A DNA stretch of 36,852 bases from Schizochytrium sp. CCTCC M209059 (Eukaryota; Sar; Bigyra; Thraustochytrida; Thraustochytriidae). Position 1 is the first letter of the stretch. Each line of letters opens with the position of its first letter. Location: positions 808,029 to 844,880 of the forward strand of contig KN805376.1 in the NCBI GenBank assembly GCA_000818945.1, read 5' to 3'. Positions 6,763 through 16,851 of this stretch are shown here, one piece after another. A program made the position numbers and the translations under genes. Under the pieces are notes generated by a model. The model had not been told where the DNA came from. It made no database searches and was given only the letters and a program-made list of their open reading frames with translations.

Positions 6763-9194
6763 ATGCGGCCCCACGGACATTACAATTGGGTAGCATGGGC
6801 TATCCTTCACATGGCCATCACCTTGTTTCTTTGCTTGCACGGCGCCAGTGCCGTTGATTGTTCCGCGATGCAAGAATGCAATCCCAAAAGCCGCCGCATT
6901 CTCTTTATCCTGGATGGCAGTCTGAGCATCAACCAAACACACTTTGACTTGGAAATGATGGATTTTGTCATTAATACATACTGCGGCTTTCGCAACACGG
7001 CTGGGGGCGTCAAATACGAAGCCGGCGTCATTACCTTTAACCAGTACATTGAGACCCGTATTCCCTTTACAGAATTCACTCCCGACGAATTCGAAACGGC
7101 GATCAACACCTACGTGCGATACCAGACCCCGCTACGCTGCTGCACGACGCACGCCGAGGCAGCAATTCTCGCCAAGGAAATGTTCAAGGCCCGCGGTCTC
7201 AACGATGGCTACGAAAACATTGCCTTTTTCGTGACGGACGGCCAGCCGTTCATCAACTACAAGTTCGGTGAGTACAGTGTGGCCGACGATTCGCGATCAA
7301 GACAATTCTACGACGATCGTGGACTCTCCTTGAGCGGGTGGACCCAGAACAAAAAGGGTCAGCGCGATGAAATGCGCGTCTCATACGCCACGCAAAAGGT
7401 GCCCAAGAAGATGCGCGACCTCAAAGACCTCGGCATTCGCGTCTTTTTCATCGGCGTTCCGCACAATGACCCCGGCAAGAACGTCAACATTGACTATTTC
7501 AATGGCAAGCTCGTGAACGACGAGATCTGCTACACGAACGAAGACGTGACCCCATCCCAGACCTCGTGTGGCACGCATTCCTACAGCCCGCTCGTCTCCA
7601 AGCCCGTCAACGACCACGCCTTTGGTGTCGAAACATGGGACATGCAGCCCTCGTCGATAAGGCACTCGACAAGATCTGCCTCGACTGGTCGGATCCCGGC
7701 GCGGGGTGTTTCGACGTTAAGCGCGACGTCATGATCCTTGTCGATACCTCGGAATCCATTGATCCGGCTCGCTTCTCGGATGAAATGTTGACCATTATTA
7801 AGGGCGTGGGCGATCAGGTCGGCTATGGTGCCGGCTCGCGCATTGGAGTGGCAACCTTTGGCAGCGAGGGCAACACGGTAATTCGCGTTCCCTTAAAGGA
7901 GTTTGGCGGTTCGGGCAAGTTTGCAGTAGCAGTTGACAATAACCTTGCCGGCGTCACCTTGGAATGCTGCACTAACCTTGCCGAGGCCTTTGAAATGCTT
8001 CAGGGCTACTTGCGCGCCAATTATCGCCAAGGACAGGATAAGCTTGTACTTGTCCTTACTGACGGGACGCCCTTCCAGAACTTTGGCACCGGGCCTTACA
8101 TGTGGCGCTCTTCGGAGTCTTCGTGGCGGCTCAATCGTTGCCAGTACGTGACGGAGACTGTCCCGATGGCAGCCTCGCGTCTTCGTGCCGATGGCGTGCG
8201 CATTGCGCTCGTCGGCGTTCCCAACGTGGATGATCGCGCCCCAATGGAAGACTACTTTACGGGTGCGCTCGAAGGAAGTCAATGCTGCGTGAATCCCGAT
8301 ACCAACGCGGCCTGTCTCATTGATAGCGACTCCGCGTGGTGCTCTGGTTCCTATGACGCCGGTGGGACCGTGGAGTGCGAGACATATACTGAGCGTAGCG
8401 TCGTGTCCCCCGGCAGCTACAATATCTTTACGGTAACATCGTGGGATGTGGCTGCTGCCTTGGACAGCATCGGAAGCATGCTGTGCTATACAAACGCGTA
8501 CCCGACGCCACCTCCGACTGACTTTGTTCCAACGCGGCGTCCGACCGAAGCTGGTGCGGACACTGGAGAGGACACTCGTTCTTTGCTGCCCGTGGATGTT
8601 CTCATTATGTTTGATCACGCGGAGACCACTACAGCGCAAGAAGATGCATGCGTTGCGACCTTTGGTCTCGAGAGCTGTCAACAGCAGCTCTTCAACTTTG
8701 CGAACAAGGTGCGCAAGGCTCTCGAGTACAATGGTGCCATCTTTAATATGGCGCTCGTGTCAACGTCTTGTGCCTGGGACAAAACACTAGGCGGCAGGGT
8801 GAAGTGGAAGGATACGGAGCGAGGGATCCGCAGGCTTATTCGCGCTGGCCGTGACACCACACGGGCAGGAACGCAGTGTCTTGCCCCGGGATTCAGACGA
8901 GCACGTAAACACATTCTCAATGATCGCAAGGACCCTCTTCGGCCCGTCGCCGTAATTTTACTTACGCACAAGAATGCTACATCGAGCGACACGAGCGCAG
9001 CTCGTTCCAAGGCGGCTGCCCTTCGAGACGATACCGCGGCAGTCGTATATGCAGCAACTGTGGACCCCGATGACAGCGATCACCTAAGCGATCTTGCCAA
9101 GCTTACAGGCGCGAGTTCCCGCGTTTACTCGGCACTTTCGGGGAATGGCATCTATAGCATGCTCCAGGACTTTCTCGCAAGTGTCGAGGTGTGA
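6763..9194 (+). CDS. Secreted protein with three VWA domains, interrupted by a frameshift
   Basis: The first 30 residues form a signal peptide with hydrophobic core WAILHMAITLFLCLHG. VWA domain 1 (about residues 45-295) has an intact metal-ion site: DGSLS at 6913-6927 and TDG at about 7234-7242. VWA domain 2 has DTSES at 7743-7757 and TDG near 8058-8066. VWA domain 3 (about 8592-9190) has lost both motifs (FDHAETT, LLTHKNA). VWA domains bind protein ligands through a divalent metal. Domains 1 and 2 are tandem duplicates: each has a CCT(H/N)xAEA segment and each ends in a TWDM/SWDVAA stretch. Coding phase changes at 7644: the first frame reads to TWDM, and the homologous continuation AALVDKALDKICLDW is in the next frame, so one base is missing. 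Without the break the protein would be about 810 aa. The cause is either a sequencing or assembly error or a real mutation. Confidence 0.88.
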
Positions 9195-9641
9195 TCCTTG
9201 TACAATGGCAGAAAGCTTTCGAGGAAGGAAAATAGATACCCTACAACGCCCAGTATCCGTGGCGTCGAGATGGAAAGAAATAAAATGAAATGAAATGAAA
9301 TGAAGTGGAACAATTTGGAGACTCGAAAGGTGTGGGCGTTGAAGCGACAGCCTCTGCTAATCAAGACAGTCTCTTTTTTTTGGGGGCATACACGCAAGAA
9401 TTGAATGCTTCGGCAAAGCTTCCCATGTGAAGAGAAGAGCGACTCCGTTGGTGGCGAGACAAGTCTCATTGTTCTCTGGAGCAAGAATACGCACTGGGCC
9501 TACACGTCGCGGGGTCTCAAGCCTCGCAGGACATGTAGTTCCTGCTTGCTGACTAACGCTCGTTCTGGAAAACGTAGTAGAGAAAGAGAACATAAAACTA
9601 ATGCCCTCGAAAGAATAGGAATCAATGGTCACCATGGTCAC
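9195..9641. other. Convergent spacer between the VWA and KIX-like genes
   Basis: No gene is seen. It contains an AATGA-unit microsatellite at about 9282-9304 and a T-run with G-run near 9372-9386. It must hold the 3' ends of both genes. Confidence 0.6.
9282..9304. repeat. (AATGA)n microsatellite
   Basis: Four tandem AATGA units followed by a degenerate copy. Confidence 0.85.
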
Positions 9642-11210
9642 TTAGTCGATTGCCGTGAAACAACGCTGCGAAGACCAAAGCATGTGGGAGTTCCCTGGAC
9701 TAACGCCCTGCAAACGCGCGTCGTTGTTATCTGCAAAGAATCGAGTTACGGCCACGCTCTGGCGACGACGCGGCGTGCGCTCTCGAAACGAATGGCGGTC
9801 TCCGTTATCGTGGCGTTGGCCGTAACGAGCGATGCGCGAACTGGCCGCGCCGCCTTGAGGCGCAAAAGCCGTATTATCGTGACCTGGCTGAAGAAAGCTG
9901 GCGGACCCAGACACGGGTCCGCCAGAGTTGAATACGGGCAGATTGCTATCGCTGTGCGACCTGCCCTTGAGATGCAGTCCTGCCCCGGAAGATGCCACGG
10001 AAGGTCCGCCTTGCAGGCCACTATGAATTTGTGATTCTGTTGTGGGCCGTGGGTGTTCTTGGACAAGACTTGCGTCGGTAACGCGGCCTTGATCTGCTGC
10101 CCAGGACTGCAAGGAGTCGCCGGAAAATGCCGAGCGCGACATCGGTTGCTTGAACTTTTTGGTGTGTGCAGTGCTCAGCTTGGGCTTTTTCTCGCTACCC
10201 TTGCTCTCGCCTTCCACATTGCTACCGCCGCTGCTGCTTGCGCCGCTGTTGCTGCGAGAGCCGAGAGCACCACCGAGGGCCAAGGTGGACCCAGCGTCTG
10301 TACATGAAGTGGTGGTCGAAGTTGAAGAGAGTGTCGAGGAGGAAGATGGGCGCGCGGAGGCCAACGCAATCTTGGTCGCGGTGTCCTGCGGCTTGCGATC
10401 GTTGGCCTGGGGCTTGCGCGTGCTTTGCGTGGCGTCGGGCTCCTCGTTGCCGGGGGAAGAAAAGACCATGTCGACGTTTGTAAAGGATGGAGCAGGCGCA
10501 ATGGGCGAGAGCATGGCATGGCTCGATCCGGAAAAGAGACCCGATCCAGAAAAGGACATTGGGCAGTAGTCCATGTCGACCATGGGCGAGTTGGTGCTTG
10601 AGCTGCGCGACAAGGACGCGGGCGTGCCTGATGCAGTACGCTTCTGACGAAAAAGAGGTTCTTGCTGCTGCTGCTGTAACAGCATCTGTTGCTGCTGCTG
10701 TTGCTGTTGTTGTTGTTGTTGCACATCGTGTTGAAGGTTGTTGGTGGTGGCAATGTTGCTAACGTCATCATCTTGGTCGTGATCGAAGAAGAGGTCGAGC
10801 TTTGGATAAAACCTCCTGTTCATGCTGTGATCGCTGCTGATGCTACCGATGCTCTGCTCGCGGTGCGCAAGCTGAGGAAGAATGGGTGTAGGAGGCTTGG
10901 AGACGCTAAATCCCATGACGTCGGCGTCGCCGAGATACTCATCCTTGACAAAGGTGCGATCAAAGGCGGCCATGTCGTCGTCGCCATCGTCGTCATTGTT
11001 GTTGCTATGGTGGTGATGATTGTCTTTGTCATTGTTGACGTTGCGTCCGTGCTGGAGAAGAATATCGCTGAGGTGGCTGTCGTGATTACCGCTGCCTTTG
11101 CCGTTGCTGCTGAGGCGATCGTAAAAGGCATCGAACTTGCTGGAGTGGTGCGAGGCAGAGCCGGGCAGCGATGCGTGGAGGGCATGCGAGACGCCGCCAC
11201 CCAAGGCCCT

Positions 11211-11243
<33 letters not shown>

Positions 11244-11897
11244 AAAGGGCCCTTGAGAGGAAACGCCAGAGCCCGGAGCGAGAGGAAGCGTAAAAGGCGA
11301 GGGCGTTGCGCTCGCGCGGGACCGCGAGAGGGGCTGCAGGTGCGGCAGCAGGGGTGTGAGTACCGATGATCGAGTGGCGGACGTCAGGTACGAGGTCGTG
11401 GTCGTGGTACTGTTGGCAAGGGCGTTGGCGTCAAGCAGAGGATAGCGAAAGCCTTGTTCCGAGGACGCCGTGCGTCGCTTGGCCTTTTCTGCGGCCATGC
11501 GGTGCAGGAGGACCTTGAAGGAGCGCATGTTCTCGTACTCTTCGCGCGTACATGCGTGTTCGTAGCACATGCGTTCGAGAATGAGCGAGATCTTGTATTC
11601 CTTGGGCTTGTTGCGCTTGGTCTCTGGGACAACGCCGCGGGAGATGATTTGTGCGATCCTCACAAACCCGCGCGTCCTCAGCGCGGCGTCTTCGTCAGGT
11701 CGCTGCCATGCCGTGGCCTTGGTATTGTCCAAGTCCCCGATCCGCATGCCGCCTTGCTGGTGGTCCTCTTGGGTCTGCTGTTGCTGCTGTTGCTGCTGCT
11801 GTTGCTGCTGCACGTGCGTCTGCTGCTGCTGCTGCTGCTTCGGACTCGACTTGCTTCCGGCGCTGGTGCTGCCGCGTCTCTTCCTCGCGGTCGCCAT
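9642..11897 (-). CDS. Gln-rich protein with KIX-like domain (putative transcription coactivator)
   Basis: A 751-aa intronless protein counted from the ATG at 11895-11897 (MATARKRRGSTSAG), which has a good context (AAGCATGGCG). The frame stays open upstream to 12455, but that part is microsatellite-coded, so I prefer the inner start. Residues 21-41 are two Gln runs. Residues about 76-142 look like a KIX domain: a first helix FVRIAQIISRGVVPE, then ISLILERMCYEHACTREEY and a basic final helix ending in AAEKAKRR. This matches the LE..-Y..A-s..EY pattern of CBP/p300 and MED15 KIX domains, which bind activation domains. The rest is low-complexity (Ser, Asn/Asp/His, Gln runs), typical of nuclear regulators. 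A MED15-like subunit is one possibility. No other domain is seen, so family placement is tentative. Confidence 0.62.
10670..10725. repeat. Gln-coding triplet repeat in the KIX-like gene
   Basis: CTG/TTG triplets on the plus strand encode a run of Gln with an MLL interruption on the minus strand. CAG and CAA codons are mixed, so the protein run is longer than any pure DNA repeat. Confidence 0.85.
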
Positions 11898-12603
11898 GCT
11901 TGCTGTCTTCGCCGTTGCCTCTTTGCCTCTTTGCCCGCCTGCGTGCCTGCGTGCCTGCGTGCTCGCCTGCCGCCGTGTTGTCCGCGACCGCGCGCTGCCG
12001 TTCGCCCTCTTCGCGTCCACGTCCCAACCGACTTTGCTGGCGGCTCTGCAGGTCGTTGCCAAGCCTGGCCCGGTTCCGTATACGCTGTGTATATGTATGT
12101 ACGTGCGTGCGTACGTAGAGTACGTAGAGCTGTGAGGGCGTGAGCGAGGAGGGCGATCGATGCAGGTCCGAATGTGCGCGCGGCGTCTGTCTGACCGACT
12201 GTCTCTCTCCCTCTCTGTCCCTGCTGTCTCTGTCCCTGCTGCTGCTGCCTGCCTGCCTGTCTGTATGTCTATCTGTCTGCTGTCTGACTGTGTCTGACTG
12301 TGCCTGACTGTCTGTCTGTCTGTCGGTCGGGGCGAGCAGGGTCGCGAGGAGCGCTCGAGGGACGCCGCGGCGTGCGCGCTCCCGTGCGGTGGCCGCTGCG
12401 AGAGAGGCGCGGCTGGAGCCGAGGACGCCGGGGAGAAGAAGCAAGGCCGAGGCAAGAGAGGATGACCTCCCCGTCTCTGTCTGTCTCGGTCTGCCTGTCT
12501 CTGTCTGTCTCTGTCTGTCTGTCTGTCGCAGGTGCGCTCGCTCGCTCTGGCCAGGCCGCACGTCCGCGCGCGACGGCCGCGCGAGGAGAGGAGAGGAGAG
12601 CGG

Positions 12604-12680
12604 CGGCTCGGCTTGGCTTGGCTTGGCTTGGCTCGGCTCGGCTCGGCTCGGCTTGGGCTGGGCTGGGCTGGGCTGGGCTG
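12604..12680. repeat. Pentamer satellite GGCTT / GGCTC / GGGCT
   Basis: Three successive blocks of one pentamer differ by single-base changes: about four GGCTT, then four GGCTC, then GGGCT units. This looks like local expansion of variants. Confidence 0.9.
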
Positions 12681-13844
12681 GCGCGTGCAGAGGAGGATTG
12701 GGAGCGGCGCAGAGATGCAGCGCGTGCCGCACGCGCTGCGCGAGGCGAGAGGGGCGCGGCACGTGCAGCGCGCGAGGCGGCGCGACGACGCGAGGCCGGG
12801 CGAGGCCGCGCCGCAGGCGCAGCTGTCGCGCAGCTGCAGCCGCGCGCAAGAGCGGGAGAGAGAGAGGGAGAGAGAGAGAGACCCGCGCCGCGAGGTCCGC
12901 GAGGTTCGAAATCAAGAGAGGCCTGTACCGCGACAAGATCCCGCTCCGCAAGCTCGCTCGCTCGCTCGCTCGCCCCGCTTCGCGCCAGATCGCACGCAAG
13001 CTCGCGGAGCCCGCGCGCTGCGGAGCGCCGGCGCGGCAGGCAGCGCTGTCGCGGGCGCCTCGGGTCTCGCGCTTGGCGGTCTGCTCGCCTCGCCTCCCTC
13101 GGCTTGAGGCGGCCGCCGCCGATCCGATCGAACCGCGGGCTCGAGATCACGCAGCGAGGAGGCTCAGGACGCGAGGCGCGGCGAGGCGGCTGCGGCCGAG
13201 GGCTGCGGCCGGAGGCAGCGCAGAGCAGGCTGCAGGCGCGGAGGGCTGGGGGCAGGCGGGCAGAGGCAGGCGCGACGAGCGGCGCGCCTCTCCGCCGCGG
13301 GAAATGGCGCGGACGGGGCCGGAGTTCGAGTTCTCCGGGCGGGCGGGGCGGGCGGGCGCCGCCACTTACTTGCCAGGAGCAGGCAGGCAGGCAGGCAGGG
13401 ATTCTGGCGCGGCAAGTCCGGAGCGGCGGCCACAGGGGACGGAAGCTGCGGGGGGCGTGGGGAGGGGGGCGCCCCGCAGCGCGTCTTTCAGCCAGCCGCG
13501 GAGCCGCAGCCCGCACCGCACCGCACGCCGGGCTGAGGGAGGCGACGAGAGAGATGAGGAGATGGAGGAGATGGAGGAGAGGAGATCGAGGGATAGATAC
13601 GTAGGAGAGATGGACGGAGAGTGCACGGGCCGCGACGCAGGCAGAGCTGGCTGGCGGAGACCGGCTTCACAGCCAAGGTCCGCAGACCGTGGTCGCGAAG
13701 GTGAAGTTGAGCAGCTTCCTTGGGCACAGGCTTCTTGCGCGAGCGAGCGAGCGAGGGCAGGTGGATGGAATGCAATGGAATAAATGGGCCGAGCGTGGCG
13801 TGACGCCTCAGGCTGCTTCGCTTCCTTCGCTGCTGGCTGCGCCT

Positions 13845-13910
13845 TGCTTGCCTGCTTGCCTGCTTGCATGCATGCTTGCCTGCTTGCATGCTTGCTCACT
13901 TGCTTGCCCT
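13845..13910. repeat. CTTGCCTG / CTTGCATG repeat
   Basis: Imperfect 8-bp units built on CTTGC, directly visible on the plus strand. Confidence 0.85.
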
Positions 13911-14404
13911 GCTTCCTGCTCGAGCTTGACGGGCGCGTGCGAGACGCTCACCGGGATCGATCTCGGGATCTCGACGGCGGCCAGGCCAGGACAGAGGAAA
14001 GTATCGTAGAGCGCCGCTGGGGAAGGCGAGAGCGCGGAAGCGACCCTGAGCACGCTCGAGATCAAGGCGTCGTGGCGATGATCACGGGCGGCAAGGTGGC
14101 TGGCTGCCCGAAGGACGCCGAGGCGCAAGCGAGCAAGCGTCCAAGGTGCCTGGCTGCTCTGCGACAGCAACGACAACAACTTCTCCTTCTTCTTCTTCTT
14201 CTTCTTGTTGCATACTTGTTCTCTGCTTCTATTATGAACTACTTCTCTTTTTTTCCCTTCCCCGTGACGATGGATGGCGTCATGAGGGATGACAGATGGC
14301 ATGACAGCCAGATGTGCGAAAGAACCCTGCCTGACATTGAGAGTTATACATCGATTGGCTCGTGTGGATCCCGGCGCCCGGACGCCGACCGCGCAGGGTC
14401 TGGC

Positions 14405-15086
14405 CTAGGACTGTTTGGCGAAGGCGGACTTGCCCGTCATGGCGGCGAAGTTCTTGGCGTACTTGGTCTCCTCGCAGCACTTGCGCACGTTCTCGGTGCG
14501 GCGGTCGTCAGGGTAGGCAAAGTACAAAAAGTTCCTGCGTTCGGGCGCGTGGAGGGGCGCGTGCCAGCATGCATTCATTCATGCAATCAATCACAGTCAG
14601 GTCAGCGGGCCAAGGTGACGGCGGTGAGACTACGAGAACAACTTACCCAAATTGTCCGCTCGAGGTGATCGGGACGCGAATCGTGGAAGGGTCTTCCGCG
14701 CGGGTCTTGAAGCCGTAGCTTTCGAGGATCTTGGTCGCCTCGGCTGCGCAACATGGTTGGTGCAACAGGATGAGTCAGCGGATCGGAAACGTCAACTAGA
14801 GAACGCAGGAAGAGCTCGAAATGAAGAGCAACCTGTGCATGTCATTTCGCTTGTTGATCGAGGGCGCGCGGGGGGGGGGGAAGAACGTACCGTCCTCTTC
14901 GGGAGAAAGCTCTCGCCGAAGTTCTGCTCGAAATCCTGGCGCCTCAGTGATGCGGTCCTTGCGCAGCGCATTCAGGTTGCAGGAATAGACGCGCTTCTGC
15001 TTGCGCAGCGCATTGTCCTCGCGTCGAATCACCTCGCGCCAGATCTCGTTCATCGAGACCTGTGACGGCGCATCTTTGCTCGCCAT
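14405..15086 (-). CDS. 140-aa protein of unknown function, three exons
   Basis: I assembled this from splice sites. Exon 1 is 15086-14891 (begins MASKDAPSQVSMNEIW), exon 2 is 14743-14647 and exon 3 is 14534-14405. Introns are 14890-14744 (GTACGT...GCAG, 147 nt) and 14646-14535 (GTAAGT...GCAG, 112 nt). All junctions keep frame (65 codons +1; 2+31+2; 1+42 plus stop). The product is soluble and charged with no signal peptide or membrane segment. Notable stretches are LRKQKRVYSCNLNALRKDRI, the exon-2 segment ILESYGFKTRAEDP, and the C-terminal CCEETKYAKNFAAMTGKSAF. I do not recognise the family. The NALRKDRIT piece faintly recalls short flagellar proteins of the FAM183/CFAP144 type, but the rest does not match. 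It diverges from the coiled-coil gene at 15936. Confidence 0.82.
14535..14646 (-). other. Intron 2 of the 140-aa gene
   Basis: Donor GTAAGT and acceptor ACGCAG on the minus strand. Removing it joins exon 2 (...SSGQF) in frame to exon 3 (NFLYFAYPDD...) through a split Gly codon. Confidence 0.88.
14744..14890 (-). other. Intron 1 of the 140-aa gene
   Basis: Donor GTACGT and acceptor GCAG on the minus strand. It holds a C homopolymer of about ten bases just after the donor, seen as a G-run at about 14870-14880. Confidence 0.85.
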
Positions 15087-15935
15087 GTTAAGAAGCTTGC
15101 TTGTTGCTTCGCTTGCTTCCCTTGGCTTGCTCGCGAGCTTTTCTGCTCCGCGTGCGCTCGTACCTCGCACGCGAGGAGCCACGCGAGGCTTCTTCGAATT
15201 GCCTTTACTACTTCTTCGAATTCTTCGTCGCACCACGTCTCACGTAGTACTAGGCCTGCTGTTCCAGCAAGCAGAAACCAATCAATGAATGAAATCCTGC
15301 GTTTTTCACTTTGCGCCTCGGACGACCTCGTGTTGTCAGTTGGCAGGGCCGGGCTAGGTAGGGGCTCATAAAGATGGACAAGAACAACCAGCTCCGCGCC
15401 GCAGGTAGAGAGAGCCACAAGGCTATATCTTGGCTTACTATTGGTATAGAAATGAACGCTTGCCACAAAGGGAATTATCAGACACAAAAACGAATGAAGA
15501 AAAAGCCACGCGCCGCGGAGTCCGTGCCAAGTCGAAAAGGTCCGTTGATCGTTGTGAAACGTTACGCATCAACCGCGAGCCGTTACACTTCGGGCGGTAG
15601 AAGTCCCAACCAAACCCAAAAGAAATAAACGTTGCAGAAGCGAAGCAGACAGAAAATTGACAGACACGGGACGCCAGCGGCAGTCGGGCTCGTAGGTTCG
15701 TGGGCTGCTGCGGCAAGCCAGCCAGCCAGCTAGCCAGCCAGCAACCAAGCACCCAAGCAACCAAGCAACCAAGCAACCAAGCAACCAAGCAACCAAGCAA
15801 CCAAGCCAGCCAGCAACCAAGCAACGAGCGAACCATTCATCACGTAGTCTCGCGTCGCAAAAGGCCAAACCAACCCATCGTACTCGAACGAAGCTTATCG
15901 TACGCGTCCCAAGACCAAGGAGCTGCAACAAAAAC
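15087..15935. promoter_or_regulatory. Divergent spacer between the 140-aa and coiled-coil genes
   Basis: No gene is supported. It must contain the promoters of both divergent genes. The left third carries CTTGCTTG-like units (about 15093-15130) and CTTCGAATTCTTCG, and the right third carries the CCAAGCAA repeat. Short open frames in the middle have no recognisable domain. Confidence 0.5.
15736..15826. repeat. (CCAAGCAA)n octamer repeat
   Basis: About seven tandem CCAAGCAA units flanked by CCAGCCAG units. There are no unique spacers, so it is a microsatellite and not a CRISPR array. Confidence 0.92.
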
Positions 15936-16386
15936 ATGTCGGCCAACCAAGACGACTCCAAATTCAAGCTTGACAACGTTCATAGTGCGACAGTTTTCGA
16001 GCTCAGACAGGTACGTGCGGATGCTTCTTGTCCGCAAACAATCCCAACAAAAGGGAAACATCTAACCAAAGACGAGACGCAGCGATACTAATGTAGTCAA
16101 CTGACTTCGCCCATCTCAGGAATGCGAGCGACGAAGCCTCGAGCTTCCCAACGCCATCTCCCACGCCTCGCTGATGCAATGTCTCATCAAAGACCTCTTG
16201 CGCGAAAAACAAGAGGAAGAGCGTCGCTATGCAGAACGTCTTGAAGAAGAGCGTCGCGACCTCCAAGCACGTCTCGCCCAGCAAAAGGCCGAACGGAAAA
16301 AGGCTGCTCTCGAGCGTAGCCGTCTTCGGCAAGAAGCGGTATCCCGGTCCAAGGCCGAAGAAAATGCGGCATCGTCTCTTTCATGA
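15936..16386 (+). CDS. 113-aa charged coiled-coil protein, two exons
   Basis: Exon 1 is 15936-16010 (25 codons, MSANQDDSKFKLDNVHSATV...). The intron is 16011-16119 (GTACGT...CTCAG, 109 nt, with a ctaat branch-point-like site near 16088-16092). Exon 2 is 16120-16386. The junction is phase 0. Residues about 17-52 (SATVFELRQECERRSLELP...LMQCLIKDLL) resemble a SAP-type helix-turn-helix in spacing of Leu and basic residues; SAP motifs bind DNA, but this match is weak. Residues about 50-105 are an almost continuous charged helix with Glu/Arg/Lys heptads (REKQEEERRYAERLEEERRD), predicted to be coiled coil. I do not recognise the protein. It lies 465 bp upstream of the dynein-like gene in the same orientation. 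Confidence 0.75.
16011..16119 (+). other. Intron of the coiled-coil gene
   Basis: GTACGT donor and ATCTCAG acceptor. Removing the 109 nt joins two open frames in phase 0. Confidence 0.85.
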
Positions 16387-16851
16387 TCGCTTTTTTTTTT
16401 TCTTCTTCGAAACTTGATCTCTACGCTCGTGTCCCGCCAGCGCTCATATGAAGACCAGCCAGACGAGCTAAAGATGAATTATTCGCCTGCACCTGATCGA
16501 TCTTGTTGTAGACCTTTCACTTTCAAGGTAACAAAGACCAGAGGAAAGTGGTGGTGGTGAGAACGTACTTTCAAACAATGGTTCGAAAAGCCCCTTGTGG
16601 AAACGCTGTATCTTTCTTACTAGTATTTTGTATCTTCTGCTTGCTGTGCCCCAGAACCTCCGAGCATCGCTTTCCTCTTCCCAAAGTGTCGGGTGAAATT
16701 TTTTAAAGGCCTGCCTTCTTTCTAAGAGAAGAGGTGAGTCCCAATTTTCGATCATTAAAAGAAAGCCCTGCTGGCACAGCAGGACGACCGCGCGGCGGCG
16801 CGCGCGCGTGGCGAAGGGCGCACCGCCCGTACATCAAGCACCCCCCGGCCG
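16387..16851. other. Spacer upstream of the dynein-like gene
   Basis: It starts with a T-rich run (16391-16400) right after the coiled-coil stop, which may mark its 3' end. It probably contains the dynein-like promoter. A 95-codon minus-strand frame (16468-16755) has no recognisable domain and I do not call it. Confidence 0.5.

Larger units (their letters stand above)
11898..14404. other. Long microsatellite-rich region upstream of the KIX-like gene
   Basis: No gene is supported in these 2.5 kb. The sequence is dominated by short motifs: GTCT/GCCT units (about 12180-12330 and 12475-12530), GGCTT/GGCTC/GGGCT pentamers (about 12604-12680), GAGA units (about 12855-12880), GCTC units (about 12955-12975), GGCA units (about 13377-13400), GAGATG units (about 13550-13585) and CTTGCCTG-like octamers (about 13845-13910). 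Frames of more than 400 codons are open on both strands but encode only Arg/Ala/Ser-rich low complexity. The proximal part is the likely promoter and leader of the KIX-like gene. The distal part abuts the 3' end of the 140-aa gene. Confidence 0.6.

Noticed and set aside
7625..7647. Short intron to explain the VWA frame change
   Set aside because: The only GT...AG pair nearby gives 23 nt, too short, and would remove the conserved TWDM segment.
11898..12455. Upstream start for the KIX-like protein
   Set aside because: The added 186 residues are encoded by GACA-type repeats. The ATG at 11897 has better context and normal composition.
12300..13783. Two plus-strand frames above 430 codons and a 415-codon minus-strand frame
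   Set aside because: All are products of stop-free GC-rich repeats and have no domain.
13784..14668. 294-codon plus-strand frame
   Set aside because: It runs antisense through exons 2 and 3 of the spliced 140-aa gene.
15736..15826. CRISPR-like array
   Set aside because: The 8-bp units are directly adjacent without spacers, and the genome is eukaryotic.
16468..16755. 95-codon minus-strand frame
   Set aside because: No recognisable domain; sits in the likely dynein-like promoter. Possible but unsupported.
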